Shown piece by piece: positions 36,024-44,442 of a stretch of 64,000 nucleotides of DNA. Source of the stretch: CAMYOC01 sp963704875 (lineage in GTDB: Bacteria; Pseudomonadota; Gammaproteobacteria; Steroidobacterales; XN24); NCBI GenBank assembly GCA_963704875.1, contig CAVPIA010000008.1, positions 1,364,001-1,428,000 of the forward strand, given 5' to 3'. How positions within the stretch are numbered: position 1 is the stretch's first letter; every line of letters starts with the position of its first letter. A model generated the notes under the pieces. It was not told the DNA's origin. It ran no database searches and saw only the letters and a program-made list of their open reading frames with translations. Both the position numbers and the translations under genes were made by a program.

Positions 36024-36557
36024 ATGAAGCTCAGGGCATTCGGGCCGCACCTGCCAGTTGTGGGCAAGGGCGTTTATATTGACCCGATGGCAACCGTCAT
36101 CGGCCAGGTCACTCTTGGTGACGACGTTTCGCTTTGGCCCTGTGTTGTGCTCAGAGGTGACGTCAACGAAATCCAGGTCGGGGATCGCAGCAACATCCAG
36201 GACGGCAGCGTGCTCCACGTGACGCATGACGGTCCGTATTCACCGGGCGGTCTGCCGCTGGGGGTGGGTGATGATGTCACCGTCGGTCACCAGGCCACAC
36301 TGCATGCTTGCCAGATCGGTAACCGCTGTCTGATCGGCATGGGCAGTTGCGTGATGGATGGCGCGATCCTGGAGGACGACGTGTTGCTGGCAGCCGGTAG
36401 CCTGGTAGCGCCCGGTTACCGGCTGAGCGCAGGTTCACTGTATCGCGGTCGTCCGGCCAGGCGGGTGCGCGACCTCAACGATGATGAATTTGAAATGCTG
36501 CACTACTCCGCCGCGCATTATGTGCGTCTGAAGAACCGCTATCTGGAAGACGAGTAG
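36024..36557 (+). CDS. Gamma-class carbonic anhydrase-like hexapeptide protein (YrdA-like)
   Basis: A 177-residue left-handed beta-helix protein. The three family histidines are visible: one in VLHVTHDG and two in VGHQATLHAC. These bind zinc in gamma-carbonic anhydrases and the PaaY/YrdA group. The sequence SLYRGRPARRVRDL at the C-terminal end matches YrdA. Members show weak or no anhydrase or thioesterase activity, so the reaction is uncertain. It sits 11 bp after gor and convergent with aroE. Confidence 0.88.
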   Translation: MKLRAFGPHLPVVGKGVYIDPMATVIGQVTLGDDVSLWPCVVLRGDVNEIQVGDRSNIQDGSVLHVTHDGPYSPGGLPLGVGDDVTVGHQATLHACQIGNRCLIGMGSCVMDGAILEDDVLLAAGSLVAPGYRLSAGSLYRGRPARRVRDLNDDEFEMLHYSAAHYVRLKNRYLEDE

Positions 36558-36566
36558 TCGCCGGGT

Positions 36567-37403
36567 TCAGCGCAACAGTCGGTGGATTTCCTGACGCACG
36601 GCCAGCGTCTCCGGTGACACGCCGCGCCAGAGCCGGAACGACTCCGCCGCCTGCTCGACCAGCATCCCGACGCCGTCGGCGACCCGGGCTGCGCCCTGGC
36701 GGGTCGCCCAATTCATAAAAGCCGTGGGTTCAGCCTGGTACATCATGTCGTAAGCCACTGTGTGCTTGCCAACAAGGCCGTCGGGCACCGGGGGTACCTG
36801 ATTATTGAGGCTGGCCGAAGTCGCGTTGATGATCAGGTCGAAACAACCATCAAGATCGGCGTAGTCACAGGCACGCACTGGTATCTTCGGGGCGAATCGC
36901 CGCGCAAGCTCAACTGCTCGTGAAGATGTTCGGTTGGCGACAATGATCTCGTCTGGCTGGGCGGCGCTCAAAGGGCCCAAAGCGCCCCGGGCCGCGCCGC
37001 CGGCGCCAAGCAATAGTACTCTGAGCCCGCGCAAACGAATATCGAGATTGGACTGCAGGTCTTTGACCAGGCCGGCGCCGTCGGTGTTGTCGCCAAACAC
37101 TTCGCCGTCCGCTTGCCAGGCCAGTGTGTTGACTGCCTCGGCCAGCTGCGCACGCTCACTGAGCCGGTCAGAGAATCGAAACGCGTCGTGCTTGTAAGGC
37201 AAAGTGACGTTCAGACCGCGACCACCCCGCCGGCGGAAACGAGTGACTTCCTGCTCGAAATTGCCGGGTTCGACATCGATCAGTTCGAACTCGATCTGCT
37301 GACCGGTTTGCTCAGCGAATCGGCGGTGGATCCATGGTGACCGGCTATGGGACACCGGATGACCTACCAGTCCATAGCGATCGACGGTCCCGGCTGCGCT
37401 CAC
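36567..37403 (-). CDS. aroE: Shikimate dehydrogenase
   Basis: A 278-residue NADPH-dependent enzyme reducing 3-dehydroshikimate in aromatic amino acid synthesis. YGLVGHPVSHSRSPWIHRRF carries the substrate-binding SxS, NVTLPYKHDAFRF the catalytic Lys, LLGAGGAARGAL the nucleotide motif and NRTSSRAVEL the NADP-phosphate site. It overlaps the hemB stop by four bases and is transcribed with it. In many gammaproteobacteria aroE lies beside hemF; here it has moved next to hemB. Confidence 0.95.
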   Translation of the reverse strand: MSAAGTVDRYGLVGHPVSHSRSPWIHRRFAEQTGQQIEFELIDVEPGNFEQEVTRFRRRGGRGLNVTLPYKHDAFRFSDRLSERAQLAEAVNTLAWQADGEVFGDNTDGAGLVKDLQSNLDIRLRGLRVLLLGAGGAARGALGPLSAAQPDEIIVANRTSSRAVELARRFAPKIPVRACDYADLDGCFDLIINATSASLNNQVPPVPDGLVGKHTVAYDMMYQAEPTAFMNWATRQGAARVADGVGMLVEQAAESFRLWRGVSPETLAVRQEIHRLLR

Positions 37404-38407
37404 TCCTGCAGCCAGATCGCGGCCTGTTTTGCGTAATAGCTGAGGATGGCGTCCGCGCCGGCGCGTTTCATCGACAACAGTGCCTCCAGCACCACGCTGC
37501 GCTCGTCCAGCCAGCCTTTTGCCGCCGCGGCCCTGAGCATCGAATACTCGCCGCTGACCTGATACACAAAAGTGGGCACGCCCAGCTCGGCCTTTACCCG
37601 CCTGACGATGTCCAGATACGGCATGCCTGGCTTGACCATAAATACATCGGCGCCCTCTGCGATATCCAACGCGACCTCACGTATCGCTTCGTCGCTATTA
37701 CCGGGATCCATCTGGTAACTGTATTTGTTGCCGCCGCCAAGATTCGCGGCCGATCCCACCGCGTCGCGGAACGGGCCATAGAAGCTGGAGGCGAATTTTG
37801 CGGAATAGGCGAGGATCGCCGTATTTACGTGACCCTGTTCTTCCAGCGCTGCGCGGATGCGCCCGACCCGGCCATCCATCATGTCCGAGGGCGCGACCAT
37901 ATCCGCGCCGGCCTCGGCGTGAGAGCAGGCCTGACGCACCAGTGCCTCGACAGTCACATCGTTGAGAACATATCCGCTGTCGTCGATGATGCCGTCCTGT
38001 CCATGAGTGGTAAATGGATCCAGCGCTACATCGGTAATCACGCCCAGCGCGGGCCAGCGGGACTTCAGCGCACGCACAGCGCGTTGCGCCAGCCCTTGCG
38101 GGTTCCAGGCTTCGCACCCGTCGTCCGATTTCGCTTCTTTTGCGGTGACCGGGAACAGGGCAACCGCCGGGATGCCTAAGCTGATCAGGCTTTCGGCTTC
38201 TTTGACCAGCAAATCGATGCTGAGCCGATCGACGCCGGGCATGGAGTCGACGGACTCGCGCCGGTTCTCGCCCTCAAGGACGAACACTGGCAGGATCAGG
38301 TCATCGGCTGAAAGCGATGATTCCCTCACCAGGCGGCGGGAAAATTCATGGCGTCGCAACCGCCGCATACGGGAAAAAGGATACGATCCGATGGCGTTAG
38401 TCCCCAT
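37400..38407 (-). CDS. hemB: Porphobilinogen synthase, magnesium type
   Basis: A 335-residue enzyme condensing two 5-aminolevulinate molecules. The active-site lysines are in AYSAKFASSFYGPF and VFMVKPGMPYLD. The position that binds catalytic zinc in yeast and human enzymes as a three-cysteine cluster reads TDVALDPFTTHGQDG here, the aspartate-rich magnesium form found in many proteobacteria. The start is the ATG at 38407, with AGGAGAAG six bases upstream; an extension to 38434 overlaps that ribosome site. Confidence 0.95.
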   Translation of the reverse strand: MGTNAIGSYPFSRMRRLRRHEFSRRLVRESSLSADDLILPVFVLEGENRRESVDSMPGVDRLSIDLLVKEAESLISLGIPAVALFPVTAKEAKSDDGCEAWNPQGLAQRAVRALKSRWPALGVITDVALDPFTTHGQDGIIDDSGYVLNDVTVEALVRQACSHAEAGADMVAPSDMMDGRVGRIRAALEEQGHVNTAILAYSAKFASSFYGPFRDAVGSAANLGGGNKYSYQMDPGNSDEAIREVALDIAEGADVFMVKPGMPYLDIVRRVKAELGVPTFVYQVSGEYSMLRAAAAKGWLDERSVVLEALLSMKRAGADAILSYYAKQAAIWLQE

Positions 38408-38523
38408 CCGGCTTCTCCTGACTGGCATCATCAACGCCGGAATTCTGGCGCGAATTGTTGGTCAGTGCCAGCTTGATGTCTATATTGCGCGTAATAAATT
38501 GCCGAAACACCCGGTCTGAATCC

Positions 38524-39048
38524 ATGACAGCAGCAAAATCCGAACTGGATCTCCGGCGCGAATTCGAGCGCCTCAGCCAGCGCCTCCGGCCAGATTTGTA
38601 CCGCTACGCGTTCTGGCTGGGCAGGGATCGCCAATTGGCCGAGGACGTGGTTCAGGAGGCAATGCTCAGAGCGTGGAAAGCCTATGGGAATCTGGCTGAC
38701 CCCGGTTCGGCAAAGGCATGGTTGATTTCGATAGTACGCCGCGAGTTTGCCCGGACCTTCGAACGTAAACGATTGGAAACAGTAGATATTGCGGACTACG
38801 AAGAGCAACTTGCCAGTGTCGTGGATGACCCCCGCGTTGAGGAAATGCGTCAGGCGATCTTTGAGCTCGAAGCGGATTATCGGGAACCGCTGGCGCTGCA
38901 GGTCTTGATGGGGCATACGACACGGGAAATTGCCGGTTTGATGGACTTGAGCGAAGGCGCGGTTCTGACCCGGCTACACCGGGCTCGTGCCAAGTTGAGG
39001 CTGGCGATAGGCTCTGAGCAGCCTGGAGATGGAAACGAACAGTCATGA
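38524..39048 (+). CDS. ECF-type RNA polymerase sigma factor
   Basis: A 174-residue sigma-70 family factor. Region 2 (YRYAFWLGRDRQLAEDVVQEAMLRAWKAY, in part) recognises the -10 element, and region 4 (ETYREP-like YREPLALQVLMGHTTREIAGLMDLSEGAVLTRLHRARAKL, in part) the -35. The ATG at 38524 is chosen because the upstream in-frame part to 38455 is unrelated. The stop overlaps the start of the DUF3379 gene, which suggests coupled synthesis of sigma and its regulator. Confidence 0.9.
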   Translation: MTAAKSELDLRREFERLSQRLRPDLYRYAFWLGRDRQLAEDVVQEAMLRAWKAYGNLADPGSAKAWLISIVRREFARTFERKRLETVDIADYEEQLASVVDDPRVEEMRQAIFELEADYREPLALQVLMGHTTREIAGLMDLSEGAVLTRLHRARAKLRLAIGSEQPGDGNEQS

Positions 39049-39668
39049 AGCGTGATGATCAAAAACCGATGGATCCGGGCGGTTCGAGCGACGAACAAAG
39101 ATTCGAAGCTCTGATCGAGCGGGCGTTGCGCATCGATGTGCCTGCGTCGGGCGCCAGGGCTGCCCCGCGCCGGATCACTCGCTGGCCGCTTTTTGCCGTG
39201 GCCGCAAGCTTGCTCGTCGCCGCTGGAATGCTGGTCAATTCGCTTTACGAGTCGCGCTTTTTTGGCGGCGGTGATCTGGCGACCGACGTGATCGCGCACA
39301 TGTTGCACGAGCCGCAAATGCTTGTTCCGACCGACACCACGGTCGATGGCCAGGAACTGGACAAGGTCCTGCAGGAAGCAGGCGCCAGATTCTCGGTTGC
39401 GCCGCCGGCCGTGAGTTTTGTCCGTCTGTGTCCGTTCCGCGGGCATATGGTCGCCCACTTCGTGGTCCGCGCAAGCCACGGCCCGGTTACGGTTTTATTG
39501 CTGCCTGACGAGCAGGTGGAGGCGCGAACGCCGCTCGATGAACACGGCTTCGTTGGCACTATCCTGCCTCTCGATGCGGGCGGCAGTATCGCTGTGGTCG
39601 GTGAAGCAGACGAGGACATCGAGGAAGTAAGAAATCAGGTTGTCGGCGCATTGCGCTGGCGGCTGTGA
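39045..39668 (+). CDS. DUF3379-like membrane protein, probable anti-sigma factor
   Basis: A 207-residue protein with a short cytoplasmic N-terminus (about 1-45), one membrane segment at 48-66 (PLFAVAASLLVAAGMLVNSL) and a periplasmic domain. FVRLCPFRGHMVAHFVV contains a Cys/His-rich patch that could sense metal or redox. The layout matches DUF3379, usually encoded next to ECF sigma factors. It starts within the last codons of the sigma gene. Anti-sigma function is inference from layout and context. Confidence 0.75.
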   Translation: MKRDDQKPMDPGGSSDEQRFEALIERALRIDVPASGARAAPRRITRWPLFAVAASLLVAAGMLVNSLYESRFFGGGDLATDVIAHMLHEPQMLVPTDTTVDGQELDKVLQEAGARFSVAPPAVSFVRLCPFRGHMVAHFVVRASHGPVTVLLLPDEQVEARTPLDEHGFVGTILPLDAGGSIAVVGEADEDIEEVRNQVVGALRWRL

Positions 39669-39729
39669 CAGAGCCCCTGTAGGGGGAAAAATCGTCCCGG
39701 AAGGGGCTTGTTCCGATAGGAGAAAGAGC

Positions 39730-40122
39730 ATGAGTGACAAGAAAATCAATCCAGTTAGCGTGGCCGTCGGCGCCGCATTGGCGACCTCCCTGGCCGGTAT
39801 CTCCGTAGCCAGCGCGGGCACTACGCCGTTCGTGATGACCGCGCTCAGCAGTGGCTACATGGCTGATGTCCACTATGGCGAAGGCAAGTGCGGCGAAGGC
39901 AAATGTGGCGGTGAGAAGGGCGAGGAAGGCAAGTGCGGCGGCGATAAGGGCGATGAAGGCAAGTGCGGCGGCGATAAGGGCGATGAAGGCAAGTGTGGCG
40001 GCGACAAGGGCGACGAAGGCAAGTGCGGCGGCGACAAGGGCGACGAAGGCAAGTGTGGCGGCGACAAGGGCGACGAAGGCAAGTGTGGCGAAGGCAAATG
40101 TGGCGGCGACCGGGATCGGTAA
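39730..40122 (+). CDS. Secreted EGKCG-repeat peptide (HvfA/bufferin-like precursor)
   Basis: A 130-residue protein. A signal peptide (NPVSVAVGAALATSLAGISVASAG) is followed by a low-complexity region with nine EGKCG motifs; in the central part these alternate with GDKGD in an exact ten-residue repeat. Cysteines in EGKCG of Haemophilus HvfA are converted by an MNIO enzyme (HvfB, DUF692) with HvfC into copper-binding heterocycles. Here no MNIO or partner gene is in the window; the neighbours are an ECF sigma/DUF3379 pair upstream and tag downstream. AGGAGAAAG precedes the ATG. A strong terminator follows. Metal binding is inference. Confidence 0.8.
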   Translation: MSDKKINPVSVAVGAALATSLAGISVASAGTTPFVMTALSSGYMADVHYGEGKCGEGKCGGEKGEEGKCGGDKGDEGKCGGDKGDEGKCGGDKGDEGKCGGDKGDEGKCGGDKGDEGKCGEGKCGGDRDR

Positions 40123-40171
40123 GCAGCGCTGAATTCGCTTGTCATGAGCCCCGACTGGGGCAATGATAAAG

Positions 40172-40205
40172 AGCCCCGACCGCTAATATGGTCGGGGCTT
40201 TTTTA
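40172..40205 (+). terminator. Rho-independent terminator
   Basis: A perfect 10-bp stem AGCCCCGACC / GGTCGGGGCT around an 8-base loop, followed by TTTTTTA. It closes the EGKCG-peptide transcript. Confidence 0.9.
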
Positions 40206-40223
40206 TTCGGAGCAGGCGCCAGG

Positions 40224-40835
40224 ATGACATCTGACCGGTGCACAATAGAAGAACCCGAGCGATGTCCATGGGCGCTTGGCGTCAGTCCCGCCTACCTGGA
40301 TTATCACGACCTCGAGTGGGGCATGCCGGTCCGGGACGACAAGCGTCAGTTTGAGTTCCTGATTCTGGAAGGCGCTCAGGCGGGCCTGTCCTGGTCCACG
40401 ATCCTGCACAAGCGCGACGGATATCGCAGATTGTTCGCCGGTTTTGACCCGGAAAAAGTAGCCCGATTCACGCCGCGGCGGGTTGAAAAGCTGTTGCAGG
40501 ATCCGGCCATCGTCCGCAACCGGCTGAAAGTGAACTCCTGTGTGAGTAATGCCCGCGCGTTTCTGAAGGTTCAGCAGGAGTTCGGCAGCTTCAGCGATTA
40601 CATTTGGAATTTTGTCGACGGCCAGCCGGTGCAGAATCGCTGGCGCCGCCAGTCACAGGTCCCGGCATCTACGCCGCTGTCAGATCGCATAAGCAAGGAT
40701 CTGAAAGCACGGGGCTTTCGTTTCGTGGGCAGCACCATTGTCTACTCACACCTGCAGGCCACTGGTCTGGTCAATGATCACCTGTTGAGCTGTTTCCGCT
40801 ACCAGGCCTGTCAGCAGGGCGGCAAGAATTTCTGA
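40224..40835 (+). CDS. tag: DNA-3-methyladenine glycosylase I
   Basis: A 203-residue base-excision enzyme removing 3-methyladenine. ERCPWA near the N-terminus and the C-terminal HLLSCFRY carry the zinc Cys and His residues, YHDLEWGMPVRDD matches the family, and LEGAQAGLSWSTILHKRDGYR holds the conserved Glu. The ATG at 40224 follows a purine-rich AGGA; the frame extends back to 40188 through the terminator, which is not credible. Confidence 0.93.
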   Translation: MTSDRCTIEEPERCPWALGVSPAYLDYHDLEWGMPVRDDKRQFEFLILEGAQAGLSWSTILHKRDGYRRLFAGFDPEKVARFTPRRVEKLLQDPAIVRNRLKVNSCVSNARAFLKVQQEFGSFSDYIWNFVDGQPVQNRWRRQSQVPASTPLSDRISKDLKARGFRFVGSTIVYSHLQATGLVNDHLLSCFRYQACQQGGKNF

Positions 40836-40894
40836 GCTATCGTCCGGGCAACGACAGGCCTGGCCAATAGCCAGTTTGAATTGAGGAGAACTCC

Positions 40895-41290
40895 ATGCAC
40901 CCTGTCATCACCGGCGCCACCGGGGCGCTGATTAGCCTGTTGTTTCTCGCGCTGTCGGCCCGGGTTGCCGGGCTCCGTCACAGCGAGAGGATCGGTATCG
41001 GAGATGGCGGCAATAGAGTCCTCAGTCGGGCTATCCGTGCGCATGGCAATCTTGCCGAACACGCGTCGCTGATCCTGCTACTGATGCTGTGTTACGAGCT
41101 CAGCGGCGGCGCTCGATGGCTGCTGATTGTGAGCGGGGTGACTCTGGTGGTGGCGAGGTCGCTTCATGCCCTCGGGCTGCTGCGCAGCGCGGGCACATCG
41201 TTCGGGCGGACCTGGGGGGTGGGGCTGACCTGGCTTGTGCTGCTGTTGCTGTCGCTGGCCAACCTGGGGTTGTTGTTTCGGTCGGCCTGA
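40895..41290 (+). CDS. MAPEG family membrane protein
   Basis: A 131-residue, four-helix membrane protein. NRVLSRAIRAHGNLAEHASLILL is the conserved MAPEG segment (RAHxNxxE). Bacterial members resemble microsomal glutathione S-transferases and eicosanoid enzymes; substrates are mostly unknown. AATTGAGGAGAA precedes the ATG. The T-rich terminator downstream belongs to the opposite strand. Confidence 0.9.
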   Translation: MHPVITGATGALISLLFLALSARVAGLRHSERIGIGDGGNRVLSRAIRAHGNLAEHASLILLLMLCYELSGGARWLLIVSGVTLVVARSLHALGLLRSAGTSFGRTWGVGLTWLVLLLLSLANLGLLFRSA

Positions 41291-41344
41291 TTATCCAGGC
41301 AAGATCATTCAGGCAAACTCATTCGGATCCAATTACTCGGGCCA

Positions 41345-41373
41345 TAAAAAGAAGGGGCCGGATTCCGGCCCCT
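41345..41373 (-). terminator. Rho-independent terminator for the minus-strand cluster
   Basis: On the minus strand, AGGGGCCGG-AAT-CCGGCCCCT is followed by TCTTTTT. It lies 23 bp beyond the stop of the glycine-rich protein gene. Confidence 0.8.
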
Positions 41374-41395
41374 CCGATTGCTATCCCTCGACGAT

Positions 41396-42227
41396 TTATG
41401 ATCCTGGCGGCTGTACCGGCATATAAGTCGGACCGGAACTGCCGTAGGCCTGCATGTAGTAGCTGTCGCCGCAACGGTAGTAGGTGACGCCTTTTACCTT
41501 TTCTACCGCCGGTGCGCAGGGCAAATGCGCAGCGGGGGGTGGCGGCGCGTAGGTTGGGGCGACTGGCGCGGCCGCCGGCGCCGTCGTTGTGGTGTCGTTT
41601 GCGAGGACTTGGTCGCGGCCGAGCCCAGCGCCGCGCCGACGACCAGACCCGCGACCGCAGCCGCTGCAGTGTCGTTGTCTTGTCGTTGTCGTAGTAACCC
41701 GGCGGCGGTGGCGGCGGATAGTAGCCCGCGTGCGGCGGATAGTAGTAGCCACCGCCGTGATAGTTCTGGTTGTATTCCTGTTGCCGACTATTCTGAGCCT
41801 GCGATGCGATGCGCTGCTCTGACGATTCTGTTGATTAGTCGACACGCTGGATTGACGCTGTGCCTGATTCGAGGAAGTCGTCGAAGAAATACTGCTCTGG
41901 CGCTGCGCCTGGTTTTCGGTCGATGTGCCCTGCCTCGACTGCATCTGCGTCGCCTGCATCTGCCGCCGCTCTCCGACCTATAGGCAGACGCACCACCGCC
42001 CTCACTACCGCGAGAGAAACCGCCACCTTCACCGCCGCGGGAGAAGCCGCCCCCGCCGCCCCGCGGGAGAAGCCGCCGAAGGACGCGCCGCCTCCGCCGC
42101 CGCGCGAGAAGCCGCCACCGCCGCCGCCGAAACCACGTGCGGCAGCGTCGTGCATCGGCAGCAGGGTCACACCCACGGCCGCGAATGCGACCACGACCGC
42201 GCTCAATGTCTGCATTCTGGTATTCAT
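41396..42227 (-). pseudogene. Exported glycine-rich/glycine-zipper protein broken by several frameshifts
   Basis: No single frame covers this gene, but pieces join across three frames. They are: a signal peptide and GGGGG-FSRG repeats (from ATG 42227), more GGFSRG units ending ASAYRSE, a Gln/Ser-rich part (MQATQMQSRQ, TNQQNRQSSAS), a Tyr/Pro/Gly part (QEYNQNYHGGGYYYPP), a glycine zipper (AGLVVGAALGSAAT) and a conserved end with VEKVKGVTYYRCGDSYYMQAYG. At least four single-base shifts, near 42058, 41970, 41805 and 41690, would restore ~275 residues. The start overlaps the DUF2092 stop (ATGA). Whether the shifts are real decay or read errors in low-complexity DNA cannot be told from sequence alone. 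Confidence 0.65.
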
Positions 42228-43063
42228 TGTGTGCCTCCTGAAGCCTCGGCTCCACCAGCTGGTATTGCGTCCGGGTTCGTCGTGAAATGCGCGGCGAACG
42301 GGATCAAAGTCGCGCCTGCGGCTGGCTCGAATACAAATGTGTTCTTGTCAACTTCTGGCGACGCATTCCAGTTCGAAAGATTCGCCCGGAACTGGGGCGA
42401 TCCTTCCATCTGGTTGTAGGTCATCACGATCCGCAACGGCCACGGTTGCTCGCCATCAGCGGTCCAGACCTGGAAATCCATCACCTCGGTGCGCGCGGCG
42501 ATATGGTCGGCCGATGGGCCCAGAATATCTGTGGTTTCAACAAAATCAGCTTCCACGACCTTGCTTGCCAGCAGTTGCTCGAAGGTAGTCAGCAGCAACG
42601 GCGCCAGCGGCAAGCGCAACTGCAGGTCTTCCACCAGGTACATCACCGCGGTGTCCAGATCGGCAGGCTGTGCAGCCTGCGCATACACATTGGAATCTGC
42701 GGAATACACCGAGACCTCCTTGCCGTCGAACACCAGCAGATCGCGTTTTCCATCGCTGGCGACCTGTTCGAGCCGGGCCAGATCCGGCCGCTTTACAGAA
42801 ATCTCGCGGACTTCGCCAAACTCGATCATCTGCCCGCTATCCTGCGGCACATCGTAATTGGCATTCATGTTGACGCTGAATTTCTTCAGATCGCCCAGAT
42901 AGCCAGCCATTTCCAGCAATCGCTGCCGTGCAAACTGCTGGGATTCGGTAGGTTCGGCCACCGGCGCGTCTGCTGTCGCGGAATCATCCGCCGCCGCCGG
43001 GTTCGCCCAGGCGAACAGCGCGGCCAACAGCGTGACTGCCGGCAACAATCTATTTCGTAACAT
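42224..43063 (-). CDS. DUF2092-like periplasmic protein
   Basis: A 279-residue exported protein. The signal peptide (LLPAVTLLAALFAWANPAAA) is followed by a LolA/LppX-like half-barrel region with LVFDGKEVSVYSADSNVYAQ, DTAVMYLVEDLQLRLPLAPL and a conserved NWNASPEVDKNTFVFEPAAG end, which fit DUF2092. Such proteins may bind lipids or hydrophobic groups. It lies 38 bp downstream of another exported protein and overlaps the glycine-rich gene by four bases, forming a three-gene unit. Confidence 0.75.
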   Translation of the reverse strand: MLRNRLLPAVTLLAALFAWANPAAADDSATADAPVAEPTESQQFARQRLLEMAGYLGDLKKFSVNMNANYDVPQDSGQMIEFGEVREISVKRPDLARLEQVASDGKRDLLVFDGKEVSVYSADSNVYAQAAQPADLDTAVMYLVEDLQLRLPLAPLLLTTFEQLLASKVVEADFVETTDILGPSADHIAARTEVMDFQVWTADGEQPWPLRIVMTYNQMEGSPQFRANLSNWNASPEVDKNTFVFEPAAGATLIPFAAHFTTNPDAIPAGGAEASGGTQ

Positions 43064-43101
43064 TTCTGTTCCTCACTCTGGTCTGTTCTCTGGCGGCGCG
43101 A

Positions 43102-43909
43102 TCACGGTGCCAGACGTTGATAACCTGAATTTTCCACGGTGACCACGACATTCTTGACCGGCGCATTCAATACTGTCTTTTGGGCATATATTGTGCCGTC
43201 CGGCAGGACCGACATCGTCACATCCATCGATATCGGATCCTTGTTGCCGTTTTCCTGATTGACCAGGAAGGTGTTGACCGATATCCCCAGCAGACGATTT
43301 TCCGGCAGTTCGATCTTCACCCCCAATTTGTCATCCGGCATCAGATAGTCGCCAAACTCCAGCCCGATTTCGTGGCCCGGGTCGAGCATCTGCATGCTCA
43401 TCTGACCGCTGTTGACGGATTGCTGTATCCGCTCAGAGGTCGGCGGGATGTAGTCATGTACCAGCTTTTCGGCACTCTGCAGGTACGCTTCCATTTCCTT
43501 TTTCTTGTGTTCCTCGATCTTATGCAGCAGTCGCCCCGGGGGCAGTACGCCGGGCAGGCCATCGGAACTGCTCGGACTGGATTCCAGCGTGACCTTCTCC
43601 AGTGTGCCGCCTGGTCCGTAATAACATCGCTTCTCTATCTGCTTTTTCTGTTCTCCATTGACGGTGACAGTGGTGGTTTCCATCCACTGGTAGGCACGCA
43701 ACTGTTCCTGGCTGGCCTTCATCCAGGCTTTCAGCTGGGCCACGCGCTGCTGGAGTGTCTCTTGTGGTGCTGCCTGGGCGATTACGATTGCCTGCGGGGC
43801 CTGCGGGGCCTGCGGGCCTGCCCTGGATCGCCGCCTGGGTGGGCACAGCGACCAGGCCGGCAACCAGTGCGGCGTACAGGCTCCGAATAAGGAATTTCTC
43901 TGTCTTCAT
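43102..43909 (-). CDS. Exported protein of unknown function, one frameshift near the N-terminus
   Basis: The N-terminal signal peptide (MKTEKFLIRSLYAALVAGLVAV) and the main body lie in different frames. Removing one C from the CCC at 43821-43823 joins QAAIQ to AGPQAPQAIVIAQAAPQ and gives ~268 residues. The body has a coiled-coil-like LQQRVAQLKAWMKASQEQL and a C-terminal beta-rich domain (MDVTMSVLPDGTIYAQKTV) without known family. ATG 43909 follows GGAGACC. It is the first gene of the minus-strand unit with DUF2092 and the glycine-rich gene. The interruption sits in a CCTGCGGGG tandem repeat, a likely spot for error or slippage. Confidence 0.65.
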
Positions 43910-44442
43910 CAAGGGTCTCCGGTCGAGATAATTGATCTGCAGGAGGTCGAAACAGTTGATCACAAACGATCGACGTTTCCTGTGCATAAGCAATCGCGTT
44001 GTTACGAATATGGCATCGCGTCACTGGCCTATCCGCGGCTCACGAATCAGCAGCTACAGCTCCACGTCCTGCCGATTGATCATCGTGCGGCCCTGCAGCT
44101 GAGTCGGACATGTGCATCCTCGGACACGCTACGGCTCAAGATCTCAGCGCAAGAACACGAGACGTAAAAGCAGGGGTGTTCAACGCAGATAATGGCACCG
44201 TCGGAAACGGCCTGAGAGCAAAATGCAGAGGTCTTCGGGCAATACCGGAGCGCCGTCCAGGTGGCCACACCAGAGCGCTCATCGCTCAGGCGATAATTGG
44301 TCCCGCGTGCGCAGACACCGGCCCCTCGAAAGTCCGAATGTCTTCCGAGAAACCCTTTTATTCACAGTGTATTACCGGTTTGGCCCGGGGGTCTGCCTGG
44401 CCTCTTCGTCCAGCCGGCTCCGGCGAAGGCATGACGCCAGCG
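43910..44442. other. Intergenic region, no gene recognised
   Basis: A 533-bp gap upstream of the three-gene exported unit, containing its promoter. Open frames here (up to 136 codons at 44110-44520) lack ribosome sites and overlap the VOC gene on the other strand, so I do not call them. No repeat or RNA gene is visible. Confidence 0.4.

Noticed and set aside
39885..40110. Regularly spaced 30-bp repeats resembling a CRISPR array
   Set aside because: The units are contiguous, have no unique spacers and translate in frame as the EGKCG repeats of a secreted peptide.
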